Below are positions 1 through 7,541 of a stretch of 64,000 nt of DNA, in pieces. Each line of letters opens with the position of its first letter. The stretch's first letter is position 1. The notes beneath the pieces are model-generated. The model did no database searches. It saw nothing but the letters and a program-made list of their open reading frames with translations, and was not told the origin of the DNA. A program made the translations under genes and the position numbers. This DNA is from GCA-002726655 sp046582185 (lineage in GTDB: Bacteria; Pseudomonadota; Gammaproteobacteria; Pseudomonadales; Azotimanducaceae): positions 124,001 through 188,000 of the forward strand of contig JAYGEX010000002.1 of the NCBI GenBank assembly GCA_046582185.1, read 5' to 3'.

Positions 1-1724
1 AGGGAGGTGCTTTTAAATAGATATCCAATGATGGGGATGCTGCCTAAAATTGGAACGCGAGTTGAGCTTGTTGTTTCTTTATCTCTCATTAAACCGCCTA
101 GAATGATCACTTCACCATCGTCGACCAATACGGTTGTGTCAATGGTTCGCTTGTTGGTAATTATATCAGCTGCAGCATCAGCGCCAATGGCCTTCAAACT
201 CCTTGCATCCACTTCAGAAACTTCCTGGTGGATTTTCAGGCGGACAAGATTGCCTTCGTTAATATGGGGTGTGACCTCCAGCGTTAGTCCTACATCTTCG
301 CGCTGGATGGTTGTAAATGGATTGATCGCCCCGCCACTACCCGTGGTGGTTGAACCCGTTCTGAACGGCACATTTTGGCCGACGACTATCTTTGCTTCTT
401 CATTGTCCATCGTCATGATGCTGGGGGTAGATAGCAAATTAACGTCACTGTTGGTCGCTAATGCTCGAACGATTAAGGCGAAGCTGGTGCCACCTTCATT
501 AATGTTACCACCCGCGATGAGGGGTGAATCACCTATGTTGACGGCACCTGTTGCGGCCGATCCCAGGGCCAGATTTTGTAATAGTTGGGCAAGGGTTCCC
601 GAAGGGGCGGTGAGTCCGATGCCGCCGGATGAGTTACCCACGATGAGTTCAGATCCCAGCGCGCGGCTGAAATCGGCAGAAACTTCTACAATTGCAGCTT
701 CGATCAAAACTTGCCGACGTCTGATATCCAGGCTGGAGATAATCTCCCGGAGATCCATCATGGTGGTAGGGTCTGCTCTGATAACAAGTGCATTGAGCGC
801 TTCGTCAGCCTGGATGCTGGTAGTGAAATTTTTGCTGGATTTATCCTTTGCCCCTTTTTCTGAAATGACGTTGTTTAATATCTCAGCCATGGTTTTGGCA
901 TCGGCGTGTGCGAGTCTAACGATCTGAATGCTGCCAGATCGATTGGCAGGCACATCAAGTTTCGCAATGAGTTTTTTAACTCGGATGAGGGTTTCTTTCT
1001 CACCTTTTAAGACAAGACTGTTGGTTCGTTCATTAGCAACAATGGTGAGCTTGTTGGGACCCTTGGCGCTCTTGCCAATTTGGTCCGGTGCGAGCTCCTG
1101 AAGTAGAGCAATCATGTCATCCACCCAGGCTTCCTTTAGGGCAACTATCGCCACATCGAGATTGTCAGCGATGTCGACCCGATTGATGATCTCGATCAGG
1201 CGGTTGATGTTCGATGCATGGTCGCTGATGATCAGCACGTTCGGCTGGGTTAGCCCGGCGATGTGACCATATTGAGGGATCAGTGGGCGGAGAATTTTGA
1301 CCATTTCTACCGAAGGAGCATTTCGGATAGGCACAACACGTGTCACGATTTCTTCGGTATTCACGTCATCTTTGAAGTCCAGTGGGCTCGCACTCTGCTT
1401 CGCCAGGACCATCTGGACAATCTTGGTCACGCTGCCTGCTGGAATAGCCGCATATCCGTGAACCCGCAATACGCTGATAAACAGCTGATAAACACCTTCC
1501 TCGTCCAGGGAGGTAGTTGATATGACGGTGACGTTACCTTTAACTCGCTGGTCGATGACAAAGCTGCGGCCGGTGATTGAAGAAACCTGGGTGATGAACT
1601 CCCGGATATCTGCATTCTTGAGGTTGATTTTCCAATTTTCCTGGGCACCGGTAAAGGCTGAAAAAGCGAATACGAATATGAAGACTACGCCCGCATACAG
1701 CTTGCGCGAAGGTATGCACATCAT
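1..1724 (-). CDS. gspD: Type II secretion outer-membrane secretin GspD (3' end outside the window)
   Basis: Secretin that forms the multimeric outer-membrane channel of the type II secretion system. The minus strand from the ATG at 1724 is open to the window edge (about 574 codons). It begins with a signal peptide (KLYAGVVFIFVFAFSAFTGA), followed by the N0 domain (NADIREFITQVSSITGRSFV). N1-N3 repeats follow, with the typical RLIEIINRVD and NSLVLKG segments, and then the secretin domain (VLIEAAIVEV, VPFRTGS, VGLTLEVTPHI, EVIILGGLM). The C-terminus and any downstream gsp genes lie beyond position 1. Two ATGs are adjacent (1724 and 1721) and I took the first. The gene follows gspC by about 70 bp and is probably in the same transcript. 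The large plus-strand open frame over this region is a shadow of it. Confidence 0.95.
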   Translation of the reverse strand, partial: MMCIPSRKLYAGVVFIFVFAFSAFTGAQENWKINLKNADIREFITQVSSITGRSFVIDQRVKGNVTVISTTSLDEEGVYQLFISVLRVHGYAAIPAGSVTKIVQMVLAKQSASPLDFKDDVNTEEIVTRVVPIRNAPSVEMVKILRPLIPQYGHIAGLTQPNVLIISDHASNINRLIEIINRVDIADNLDVAIVALKEAWVDDMIALLQELAPDQIGKSAKGPNKLTIVANERTNSLVLKGEKETLIRVKKLIAKLDVPANRSGSIQIVRLAHADAKTMAEILNNVISEKGAKDKSSKNFTTSIQADEALNALVIRADPTTMMDLREIISSLDIRRRQVLIEAAIVEVSADFSRALGSELIVGNSSGGIGLTAPSGTLAQLLQNLALGSAATGAVNIGDSPLIAGGNINEGGTSFALIVRALATNSDVNLLSTPSIMTMDNEEAKIVVGQNVPFRTGSTTTGSGGAINPFTTIQREDVGLTLEVTPHINEGNLVRLKIHQEVSEVDARSLKAIGADAAADIITNKRTIDTTVLVDDGEVIILGGLMRDKETTSSTRVPILGSIPIIGYLFKSTS

Positions 1725-1796
1725 CTAGTAAACAATTCCCTGGTGGTTATAGGCTTGGATTAATACTTCAATATTCATGCTTGTTCGTCCGCTGTC

Positions 1797-2765
1797 TTAA
1801 GGAATGGGTACTGTCAGGAAAAATCGCCGTGAATCACGCTGAACTTCCACGCGAACCCGTTTGCTCGCCATCGCCTGGTCGATCATTGCTGAATCATTCA
1901 TGACATCGCCTACCGGTTTGCCATTCACTGAAAGTATGACATCACCTTGTTGAAGGCCAGCTTGCATGAGAGCTGTGCTGGAAATGGAGCTGCCAACTTT
2001 ATAACCTTTGGCTTCGCCTTGTGAGACTGCGCTCATACCTAATTGAGCCATCAGCTCTTGCGGGTTTTCCTTAATCCTGTCGCGATTGGCGCTAACATAA
2101 TCCCTTAAGGATGAGCCCGGTACCTTCGATGACTGACGAGAGGCTCCTGGGTTTCGAGTTCGTTGCGCGATCCGCTCGCCCACTCTTTGCAAGCGGGTGC
2201 TTGCCTGTGATGGTCGGTTGGCAGAGTTGTTAGATGTTTTGCTGGAACCGTTAATTGAACGAGAGCTGGCTCCCGCGTTAAAACGCAAGCCGCTGTCGCT
2301 AAATATGAGTTTTTCCATGCGAGAGCCGCGACGAAGAAGAATGTGGTCATCAAACACTGCGGCCAATACAGCGTTGCCCGGGAGCCGGTCACCAATGTGA
2401 AATAATTCGCCTGACTTGTTTTTCTCGGCCACAATGGCAGAAGAGTTCGCTTCGTCTTCTGCAGTAAATACACCGTGGAGTTCGAGATTTAGCTTTGTCT
2501 CTGGTGCATTGAGAATCTCTGCTGTCGCTTCGACCTTGTTCGCGATGCCAAACAGGTTAAGGCTTGCCAGATCGATGCCCTTGGTCTTTTTGGTTATTTG
2601 CTTGCTTGTGCCGACAGTACTGGCACTGACTGGCACGTTCATATTTTCAATAAAAAACAGCACGCCATTGGCAACGGACAGGCTCAACAGGATTACAAGT
2701 GCCAGGCTCACAAGGGTCGCCAGTTTCCTGTTATGTTGTTGAAATAAATCGAAAAAAACGTCCAC
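1797..2765 (-). CDS. gspC: Type II secretion inner-membrane protein GspC with PDZ domain
   Basis: Bitopic inner-membrane protein that connects the inner-membrane platform of the type II secretion system to the secretin GspD. The 322-residue product has a short cytoplasmic head, one membrane segment at about residues 15-38, a periplasmic homology region at about residues 75-155 (LNLELHGVFTAE, IGDRLPGNAVLAAVFDDHI), a Ser/Arg/Asn-rich linker at about 165-225, and a C-terminal PDZ domain (about 235-320) with the usual GLQQGDVILSVNGKPV signature. It lies between gspN and gspD on the same strand. The gspN-gspC-gspD order and the domain layout fit GspC well. The linker is unusually long and of low complexity. 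Confidence 0.92.
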   Translation of the reverse strand: MDVFFDLFQQHNRKLATLVSLALVILLSLSVANGVLFFIENMNVPVSASTVGTSKQITKKTKGIDLASLNLFGIANKVEATAEILNAPETKLNLELHGVFTAEDEANSSAIVAEKNKSGELFHIGDRLPGNAVLAAVFDDHILLRRGSRMEKLIFSDSGLRFNAGASSRSINGSSKTSNNSANRPSQASTRLQRVGERIAQRTRNPGASRQSSKVPGSSLRDYVSANRDRIKENPQELMAQLGMSAVSQGEAKGYKVGSSISSTALMQAGLQQGDVILSVNGKPVGDVMNDSAMIDQAMASKRVRVEVQRDSRRFFLTVPIP

Positions 2766-2804
2766 CAGAAGCTCTCAATTATGCCTGTTAAGTTTGGCCT
2801 TACC

Positions 2805-3545
2805 TTACAGTATTTTCTCTTCCAATAGCAGCGCAGTTTCATCAGGATCCGCGCCGAGGGGCCAGGGAAAATTGGCTAATTCGAATAGCCGTCCCTTGAT
2901 TGATATTTCCGCCCATCCTTCCTGGTTTAGTGCGATCTGAATCAGAATTCGTTCATCATGAGTAACATCAAGAATCAGACGACTGTCTTTCAGATGCAGT
3001 TCAGCCTTTAGCGGCGGAAGTGAGAGTACTTGAGGATATGCAGAGGTATTGAGCAGGATTCGGCCACCTGACCAATCGGCGGTACCAGATGCTGCGTTTA
3101 GCTTCTGTCCGTCACTACTCAAAGTCAGATCCCTGATATAAAGTTCTCCGGAAAAGGTGAGTCCAAATTCCTCGCTGACCTCATTGATGTAATCGCTATC
3201 GATGGTGCCGCTTAGAGCTTCCAGTTCGATATGTCCGTCTTTGTATGAGCCTTGAGCCTCCAGGTCGTGACCATCTCCGACGGCCGAGGCGTGCAGTTCT
3301 GCCGTTTGCGAGAGTAGTTTGCCTGGTGAGAGTTGCCAGTCGATAATGGATGGCGGAAATCGCCTGTATTGAACTTCACCCTGCCCATTCCAAATTGTGC
3401 CTCCCACGCGAAAGACCTTCAGATCAGGCACGCGGATTGAGACATCCTGGCTGACCAAAGACCAGACAGGTGAGGCGGGTGCATATACCAACAGGAAAAT
3501 CAGAAAGCTCGAGATCGCGAGCAAGATGTATATAAGCGCCCTCAT
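2805..3545 (-). CDS. gspN: Type II secretion protein GspN
   Basis: Accessory inner-membrane component of type II secretion found in a subset of systems. Its role is not well understood. I chose the ATG at 3545 (MRALIYILLAIS). A longer frame runs upstream but overlaps the preceding gene and lacks similarity. From 3545 the product is 246 residues with one N-terminal membrane segment (about 4-22) and a beta-rich periplasmic part, including the family's VWSLVSQDVSIRVPDLKVFRV and GTIWNGQGEVQ segments. It lies immediately upstream of gspC, as expected. The assignment rests on these segments, the size and the context. Confidence 0.8.
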   Translation of the reverse strand: MRALIYILLAISSFLIFLLVYAPASPVWSLVSQDVSIRVPDLKVFRVGGTIWNGQGEVQYRRFPPSIIDWQLSPGKLLSQTAELHASAVGDGHDLEAQGSYKDGHIELEALSGTIDSDYINEVSEEFGLTFSGELYIRDLTLSSDGQKLNAASGTADWSGGRILLNTSAYPQVLSLPPLKAELHLKDSRLILDVTHDERILIQIALNQEGWAEISIKGRLFELANFPWPLGADPDETALLLEEKIL

Positions 3546-3576
3546 GTGTTCCAGCTCATTATTTTTTCCAAGAGAT

Positions 3577-3987
3577 TTATGTATTCCAGGAGATTGTGGA
3601 CTCTCCATCAGCATCGAACTTGAGCCACAAATTTTCTTCGCCGTCGTCGTCTGCTTCATTGGAAGACCAGGTGCCCGTGCTGCATCGGATCTCTTTGTGC
3701 AGGAAGTCGCTGGCGCTAAGTGCGCAGTCTCTGTCTGTTTGCCAGGGAGTATCGGCAGAATTGAACCATAGAGAGGCGAAGTTTCCTTTTACAACATTTG
3801 GAATCAGCTTGGCTTCTATATGATCGGAGCCCAGTGATAATGTTAGCGTTACTTTATCCGTCTTTTTGTTCTGCTGGCTATCAAGGCTATCAAATACAGT
3901 GCCCAGCCACGCAAGTATCGAGTCAAGCTCGGGATCCTTGATATAGATCTCCACATCGGGAAATGATTCGTTCAGATGATCAGACAT
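3577..3987 (-). CDS. Unrecognised 136-residue acidic protein between dapE and gspN
   Basis: I do not recognise this family. The 136-residue product is acidic and soluble, with no signal peptide or membrane segment. It contains a stretch of alternating hydrophobic residues (KVTLTLSLGSDHIEAKLIPN) that suggests a beta-sheet, and several aromatic/acidic clusters near the end. Its ATG lies 8 bp after the dapE stop and its stop lies about 30 bp before gspN, so it is probably cotranscribed and translationally linked with dapE. The tight packing and the lack of a better frame on the other strand support a real gene. A function cannot be given. Confidence 0.7.
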   Translation of the reverse strand: MSDHLNESFPDVEIYIKDPELDSILAWLGTVFDSLDSQQNKKTDKVTLTLSLGSDHIEAKLIPNVVKGNFASLWFNSADTPWQTDRDCALSASDFLHKEIRCSTGTWSSNEADDDGEENLWLKFDADGESTISWNT

Positions 3988-3995
3988 GGGAGGTT

Positions 3996-5156
3996 TTAAG
4001 TCAGCACTCTATTTAGTATGTCAGTATAGAGTAGAGACAATTGTTGAAGTTCCGCAACAGATACACATTCGTTGACCTTGTGAATGGTTTTATTACGCGG
4101 CCCTAGTTCGACGACTTGCGCCCCATATGGCGCAATGAATCGGCCATCTGATGTTCCACCTGAGGTGGAGAGTTCAGTTTCGACTTTGAGGAGCGCCTGT
4201 ATACTGCCCTGTACTGCGGGAATAAGTTCACCGCCCACAGTCATAAATGGGTTGCCTGAAAGCGACCAGTCGATTTCGTAATTAAGGTCATACTTCTCCA
4301 GTATTTCCACGGTCCTGCTGCGCAGGCTGTCTTCGCTGGACTCAGTTGAAAATCGAAAATTGAATACAACTTCCATGGCTCCAGGTATGACATTATTAAC
4401 GCCGGTACCACTGTGGATATTTGAAATTTGCATGGAGGTTGGCGGAAAGTATTCATTGCCTTCATCCCAGCTTGCATTTGCAAGATCTGCCAGTGCCTGC
4501 ATCGCTGCATGTATTGGATTGCTTGCATCATCCGGATAGGCAACATGTCCTTGTTGGCCGATGATCTTTAAGTTTGCGTTCAGTGAGCCTCGCCGGCCGA
4601 CGCGCACGACGTCGCCGAGCGTATTCTTGCTGGACGGCTCGCCGACGATGCACCAGTCAATTTTTGCTCCTCTCTTTGCGAGTTCCTCAAGTACCCTGAC
4701 AGTGCCGTCTTTCGCTTCAGTTTCCTCGTCGCTGGTAATAAGGAAGCCAATAGTCCCCTTATAGTTATTGTGAGTTCCAATAAACCTCTTCGTTGCCGTT
4801 AGCATTGCGGCAAGGCTTCCCTTCATGTCTGCGGCGCCGCGGCCATGAAGCATGTCGCCAATGAGAACCGGCTCAAATGGATCTGTTTCCCAGTCGCTTA
4901 AAGGCCCTGGGGGAACGACGTCTGTGTGCCCCGCAAAAACGAAGCCCGGCGCTTCGTCCTTACTGCCTTTTCTCGTTGCCCATAGGTTTTCTACATTGCC
5001 AAAGGGCAAGTGCTCTATTTCAAAGCCGAGTTCGGCGAGATAATCAGCGATGAGCTGTTGACAACCCTCGTCTTTTGGGGAAATAGACTTGGCTGAAATT
5101 AGTTTTCGGGCGAGTTCAAGAATCTCGTCGTTGAGCACGTCATTGAAGTCATTCAT
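3996..5156 (-). CDS. dapE: Succinyl-diaminopimelate desuccinylase
   Basis: Zinc-dependent M20-family amidohydrolase that removes succinate from N-succinyl-LL-diaminopimelate in lysine and peptidoglycan precursor synthesis. The 386-residue length is typical. Visible motifs are FAGHTDVVPPG (metal-binding His/Asp), HGRGAADMKGSLAAM, SDEETEAKDGT (catalytic Glu pair), WCIVGEPSS, GRRGSLN and, near the end, GGTSDGRFIAPYG and GPRNKTIHKVNE, which carries the last metal ligand. It starts 5 bp after the dapD stop, so dapC-dapD-dapE form a continuous pathway operon on the minus strand. Confidence 0.97.
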   Translation of the reverse strand: MNDFNDVLNDEILELARKLISAKSISPKDEGCQQLIADYLAELGFEIEHLPFGNVENLWATRKGSKDEAPGFVFAGHTDVVPPGPLSDWETDPFEPVLIGDMLHGRGAADMKGSLAAMLTATKRFIGTHNNYKGTIGFLITSDEETEAKDGTVRVLEELAKRGAKIDWCIVGEPSSKNTLGDVVRVGRRGSLNANLKIIGQQGHVAYPDDASNPIHAAMQALADLANASWDEGNEYFPPTSMQISNIHSGTGVNNVIPGAMEVVFNFRFSTESSEDSLRSRTVEILEKYDLNYEIDWSLSGNPFMTVGGELIPAVQGSIQALLKVETELSTSGGTSDGRFIAPYGAQVVELGPRNKTIHKVNECVSVAELQQLSLLYTDILNRVLT

Positions 5157-5161
5157 GGTCT

Positions 5162-6178
5162 TTAATTGTGCGCGTGCAGAGAATCGTTGAGAGAAATTGC
5201 CTTCTTGTTAATACGGCATTCGACCTGACCTGACAGGGAGTTTCTGATAAAGAGCATATCAGCCTGGCCTGAAAGTTCTCTTGCCTTGGCCTTCTTTACA
5301 AAATTCCTGTCCTCGTCCAGTACGTGGATGATAGTGCCAGCTGTGATATAGAGCCCGGCTTCAATAGTGCAGCGATCTCCCAGTGAAATCCCACAGCCAG
5401 CATTTGCGCCTATGAGGCAATCCTTGCCGATGCTAACGACGTGTAATCCGCCTCCGGAGAGCGTTCCCATGGTTGAGCCACTGCCGCCTACATCACTACC
5501 GGCATCAACGATGACGCCTTGTGATATGCGACCTTCAATCATGTTTGGCCCTATTGTGCCGGCGTTAAAATTGACCAGACCCTCATGCATCACGGTAGTG
5601 CCTTCGCCTAAATATGCCCCGAGCCTGACTCTGGCTGAGTGCGCAATTCGAACGCCCGCGGGTACTACGTAATTCACCATCTTTGGAAATTTGTCGATGC
5701 TGGATACTTCCATGATGCGACCCTCACATCTTGCGGCCAGTTGCAGTTGTTCCAGCTCGTTAAGATCTACCGCGCCCTGGTCTGTCCATGCAAGATTCGG
5801 TAACTTTGCGTAGATACCCTCCAGATTTTGCTCGTTTGGTTTAACGAAGCGATGAGATAACAGATGTAATTTGAGATAAGTTTCCGGCGTTGTCTGTAGC
5901 TCGGCGTCGGATTCCAGACACGTCGCCACGCGTGGCTGCTGGCTGCCTTTCATGGCTCGTAAAATTGCGCCTTGGCGATCATCAGTACTTGCAGCGATGA
6001 GTTTGTCGATGATGTCATCATCCAGGTCAATATCCGTGTTTCCACCGGAATAAGCCAGGGCTGCAGAATAGTCGTCAACTACCTTCTTTTCAGGCTTGAA
6101 AAGTGGTGCGGGGAAGTAGACCTCAAGCCATTCCTGATTCGAATTTTTAGTACCAATGCCAAATGCAAGACTATACAT
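5162..6178 (-). CDS. dapD: Tetrahydrodipicolinate N-succinyltransferase, long form
   Basis: Uses succinyl-CoA to acylate tetrahydrodipicolinate, the step before DapC and DapE in the succinylase branch of lysine/DAP synthesis. The product is the longer form (about 340 residues) seen in Pseudomonas and relatives. It has an N-terminal region with LAFGIGTKN and a C-terminal left-handed beta helix of hexapeptide repeats (GAYLGEGTTVMHEGLVN, IVDAGSDVGGSGSTMGTLSG, IGANAGCGISLGDRC). The open frame extends to an ATG at 6211. I prefer the ATG at 6178 (MYSLAFGIGT) because it matches the start of the Pseudomonas-type protein and has a GAGAG stretch upstream. Confidence 0.95.
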   Translation of the reverse strand: MYSLAFGIGTKNSNQEWLEVYFPAPLFKPEKKVVDDYSAALAYSGGNTDIDLDDDIIDKLIAASTDDRQGAILRAMKGSQQPRVATCLESDAELQTTPETYLKLHLLSHRFVKPNEQNLEGIYAKLPNLAWTDQGAVDLNELEQLQLAARCEGRIMEVSSIDKFPKMVNYVVPAGVRIAHSARVRLGAYLGEGTTVMHEGLVNFNAGTIGPNMIEGRISQGVIVDAGSDVGGSGSTMGTLSGGGLHVVSIGKDCLIGANAGCGISLGDRCTIEAGLYITAGTIIHVLDEDRNFVKKAKARELSGQADMLFIRNSLSGQVECRINKKAISLNDSLHAHN

Positions 6179-6253
6179 AGCGACGCTCTCGTGATCGTGG
6201 AAGCCGGGCATTATGACAATTTTGTGGGGAATGGAATAGGTGTTGGCCGCTCT

Positions 6254-7474
6254 TTATTTCTCTAGCCGTATGCTGTTCCAGGCAGATTTGATTCTATTGG
6301 CGGCATCAATACATTCATCGATCGTTGCAACCAGCGCCATTCTTACCCGATTTGCACCCGGATTGGTGCCATCTTGGGTTCTGGAAAGATAACTGCCGGG
6401 TAATACCTTGATATTTGTTTCGCTTAACAGGCGTTGTGTAAAGGCCTGATCATCGTAAGGTGTTTCAGGCCATAGATAAAAGCTGGCATCTGGTATTATC
6501 ATCGGCCAGCAATCTTCCAGGATCTCGCTGAATGCATCGAATTTCTCTCGATACAGGACGCGATTAGCGACAACATGGGCTTCGTCATTCCATGCCGCTG
6601 TACTTGCCCACTGGTTGTGAACGGACATGGCGGAGCCGTGATAGGTCCGATATAACAGAAACTTCTTCAATATACTCGCGTCTCCACAGGCGTAACCGGA
6701 ACGCAGGCCTGGCAGGTTAGACCGTTTAGAGAGGCTGTTAAACGATACGCAGTTCTTAAAGTCTGTACGACCCATTCTAGCTGCGGCTTCAAGTAGCCCG
6801 TTTGGCGGACAAGCTTCGTCGCGATAAATTTCCGAATAACACTCATCTGAAGCGATAACAAAGTCAAACTGGTCGGATTTTCGGATTAGGTACTGCAATT
6901 CATCCAGCGACATAGTTGCGCCACCGGGATTTCCGGGCGTACAAATATAAATAAGCTGGCATTGCCGCCATTCGTCATCGGAGACAGATGAAAAGTCGGG
7001 TTTGAAGTTGTTCGCCGCATTACAATTCAGGTATCTCGGTGTGCTGCCAGCCAACAATGCTGCCCCTTCGTATATCTGGTAGAAGGGGTTGGGCATCATA
7101 GTGAGAGAGTTTTTTGTCGTATCTGAGCCGTTTATAATTGTCTGGGCAAAGGCAAACAGTGCTTCCCTTGTACCTGTAACCGGCAGTACCTGGCTTTCAG
7201 GATCAATGTCTGCGTCCAGCTTGAAGCGCCGCGTAACAAACGCAGCGATCGCCTGGCGTAGCTCAGGCAATCCTTTGGTTGGCGGGTAGGTGCCGAAGCT
7301 TTTACGAATGGATGAGGTCTCGGCGTAGGCATCGACAATAAAATCGGGCGCAGGGTGTTTAGGTTCCCCTAACGAAAGTGCAATTGGATGGGTGTCCGGA
7401 GTAGGGGTATTTTCCAGGAGCCTGTTGAGCTTTTCAAAAGGATAGGGATGTAGCTGATCTAGTCGTTCGTTCAT
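6254..7474 (-). CDS. dapC: Succinyldiaminopimelate transaminase
   Basis: PLP-dependent aminotransferase that converts N-succinyl-2-amino-6-ketopimelate to N-succinyl-LL-DAP. At 406 residues it matches the DapC subfamily of class I/II aminotransferases. The start carries the family's LHPYPFEKLNRLL and LSLGEPKHPAPDFI segments. FGTYPPTKGLPELR, MPNPFYQIYEG, YICTPGNPGGATMSLDEL and ASDECYSEIY follow, and the PLP-lysine region is SFNSLSKRSNLPGLRSGY. The dap order C-D-E next to glnD and map is the one known from Pseudomonas-type genomes. The gap to dapD (about 75 bp) has no obvious signal. Confidence 0.95.
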   Translation of the reverse strand: MNERLDQLHPYPFEKLNRLLENTPTPDTHPIALSLGEPKHPAPDFIVDAYAETSSIRKSFGTYPPTKGLPELRQAIAAFVTRRFKLDADIDPESQVLPVTGTREALFAFAQTIINGSDTTKNSLTMMPNPFYQIYEGAALLAGSTPRYLNCNAANNFKPDFSSVSDDEWRQCQLIYICTPGNPGGATMSLDELQYLIRKSDQFDFVIASDECYSEIYRDEACPPNGLLEAAARMGRTDFKNCVSFNSLSKRSNLPGLRSGYACGDASILKKFLLYRTYHGSAMSVHNQWASTAAWNDEAHVVANRVLYREKFDAFSEILEDCWPMIIPDASFYLWPETPYDDQAFTQRLLSETNIKVLPGSYLSRTQDGTNPGANRVRMALVATIDECIDAANRIKSAWNSIRLEK

Positions 7475-7541
7475 AAATCATTCGTTCTTAAATAGTATGT
7501 TCTTAGATGACTCGTTCTTGGGTGATTCTTTAGGCGGCTTG

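Noticed and set aside
7..927. Long plus-strand open frame of 306 codons
   Set aside because: It is antisense to gspD, whose reading on the minus strand has clear secretin motifs. The composition is that of a shadow frame.
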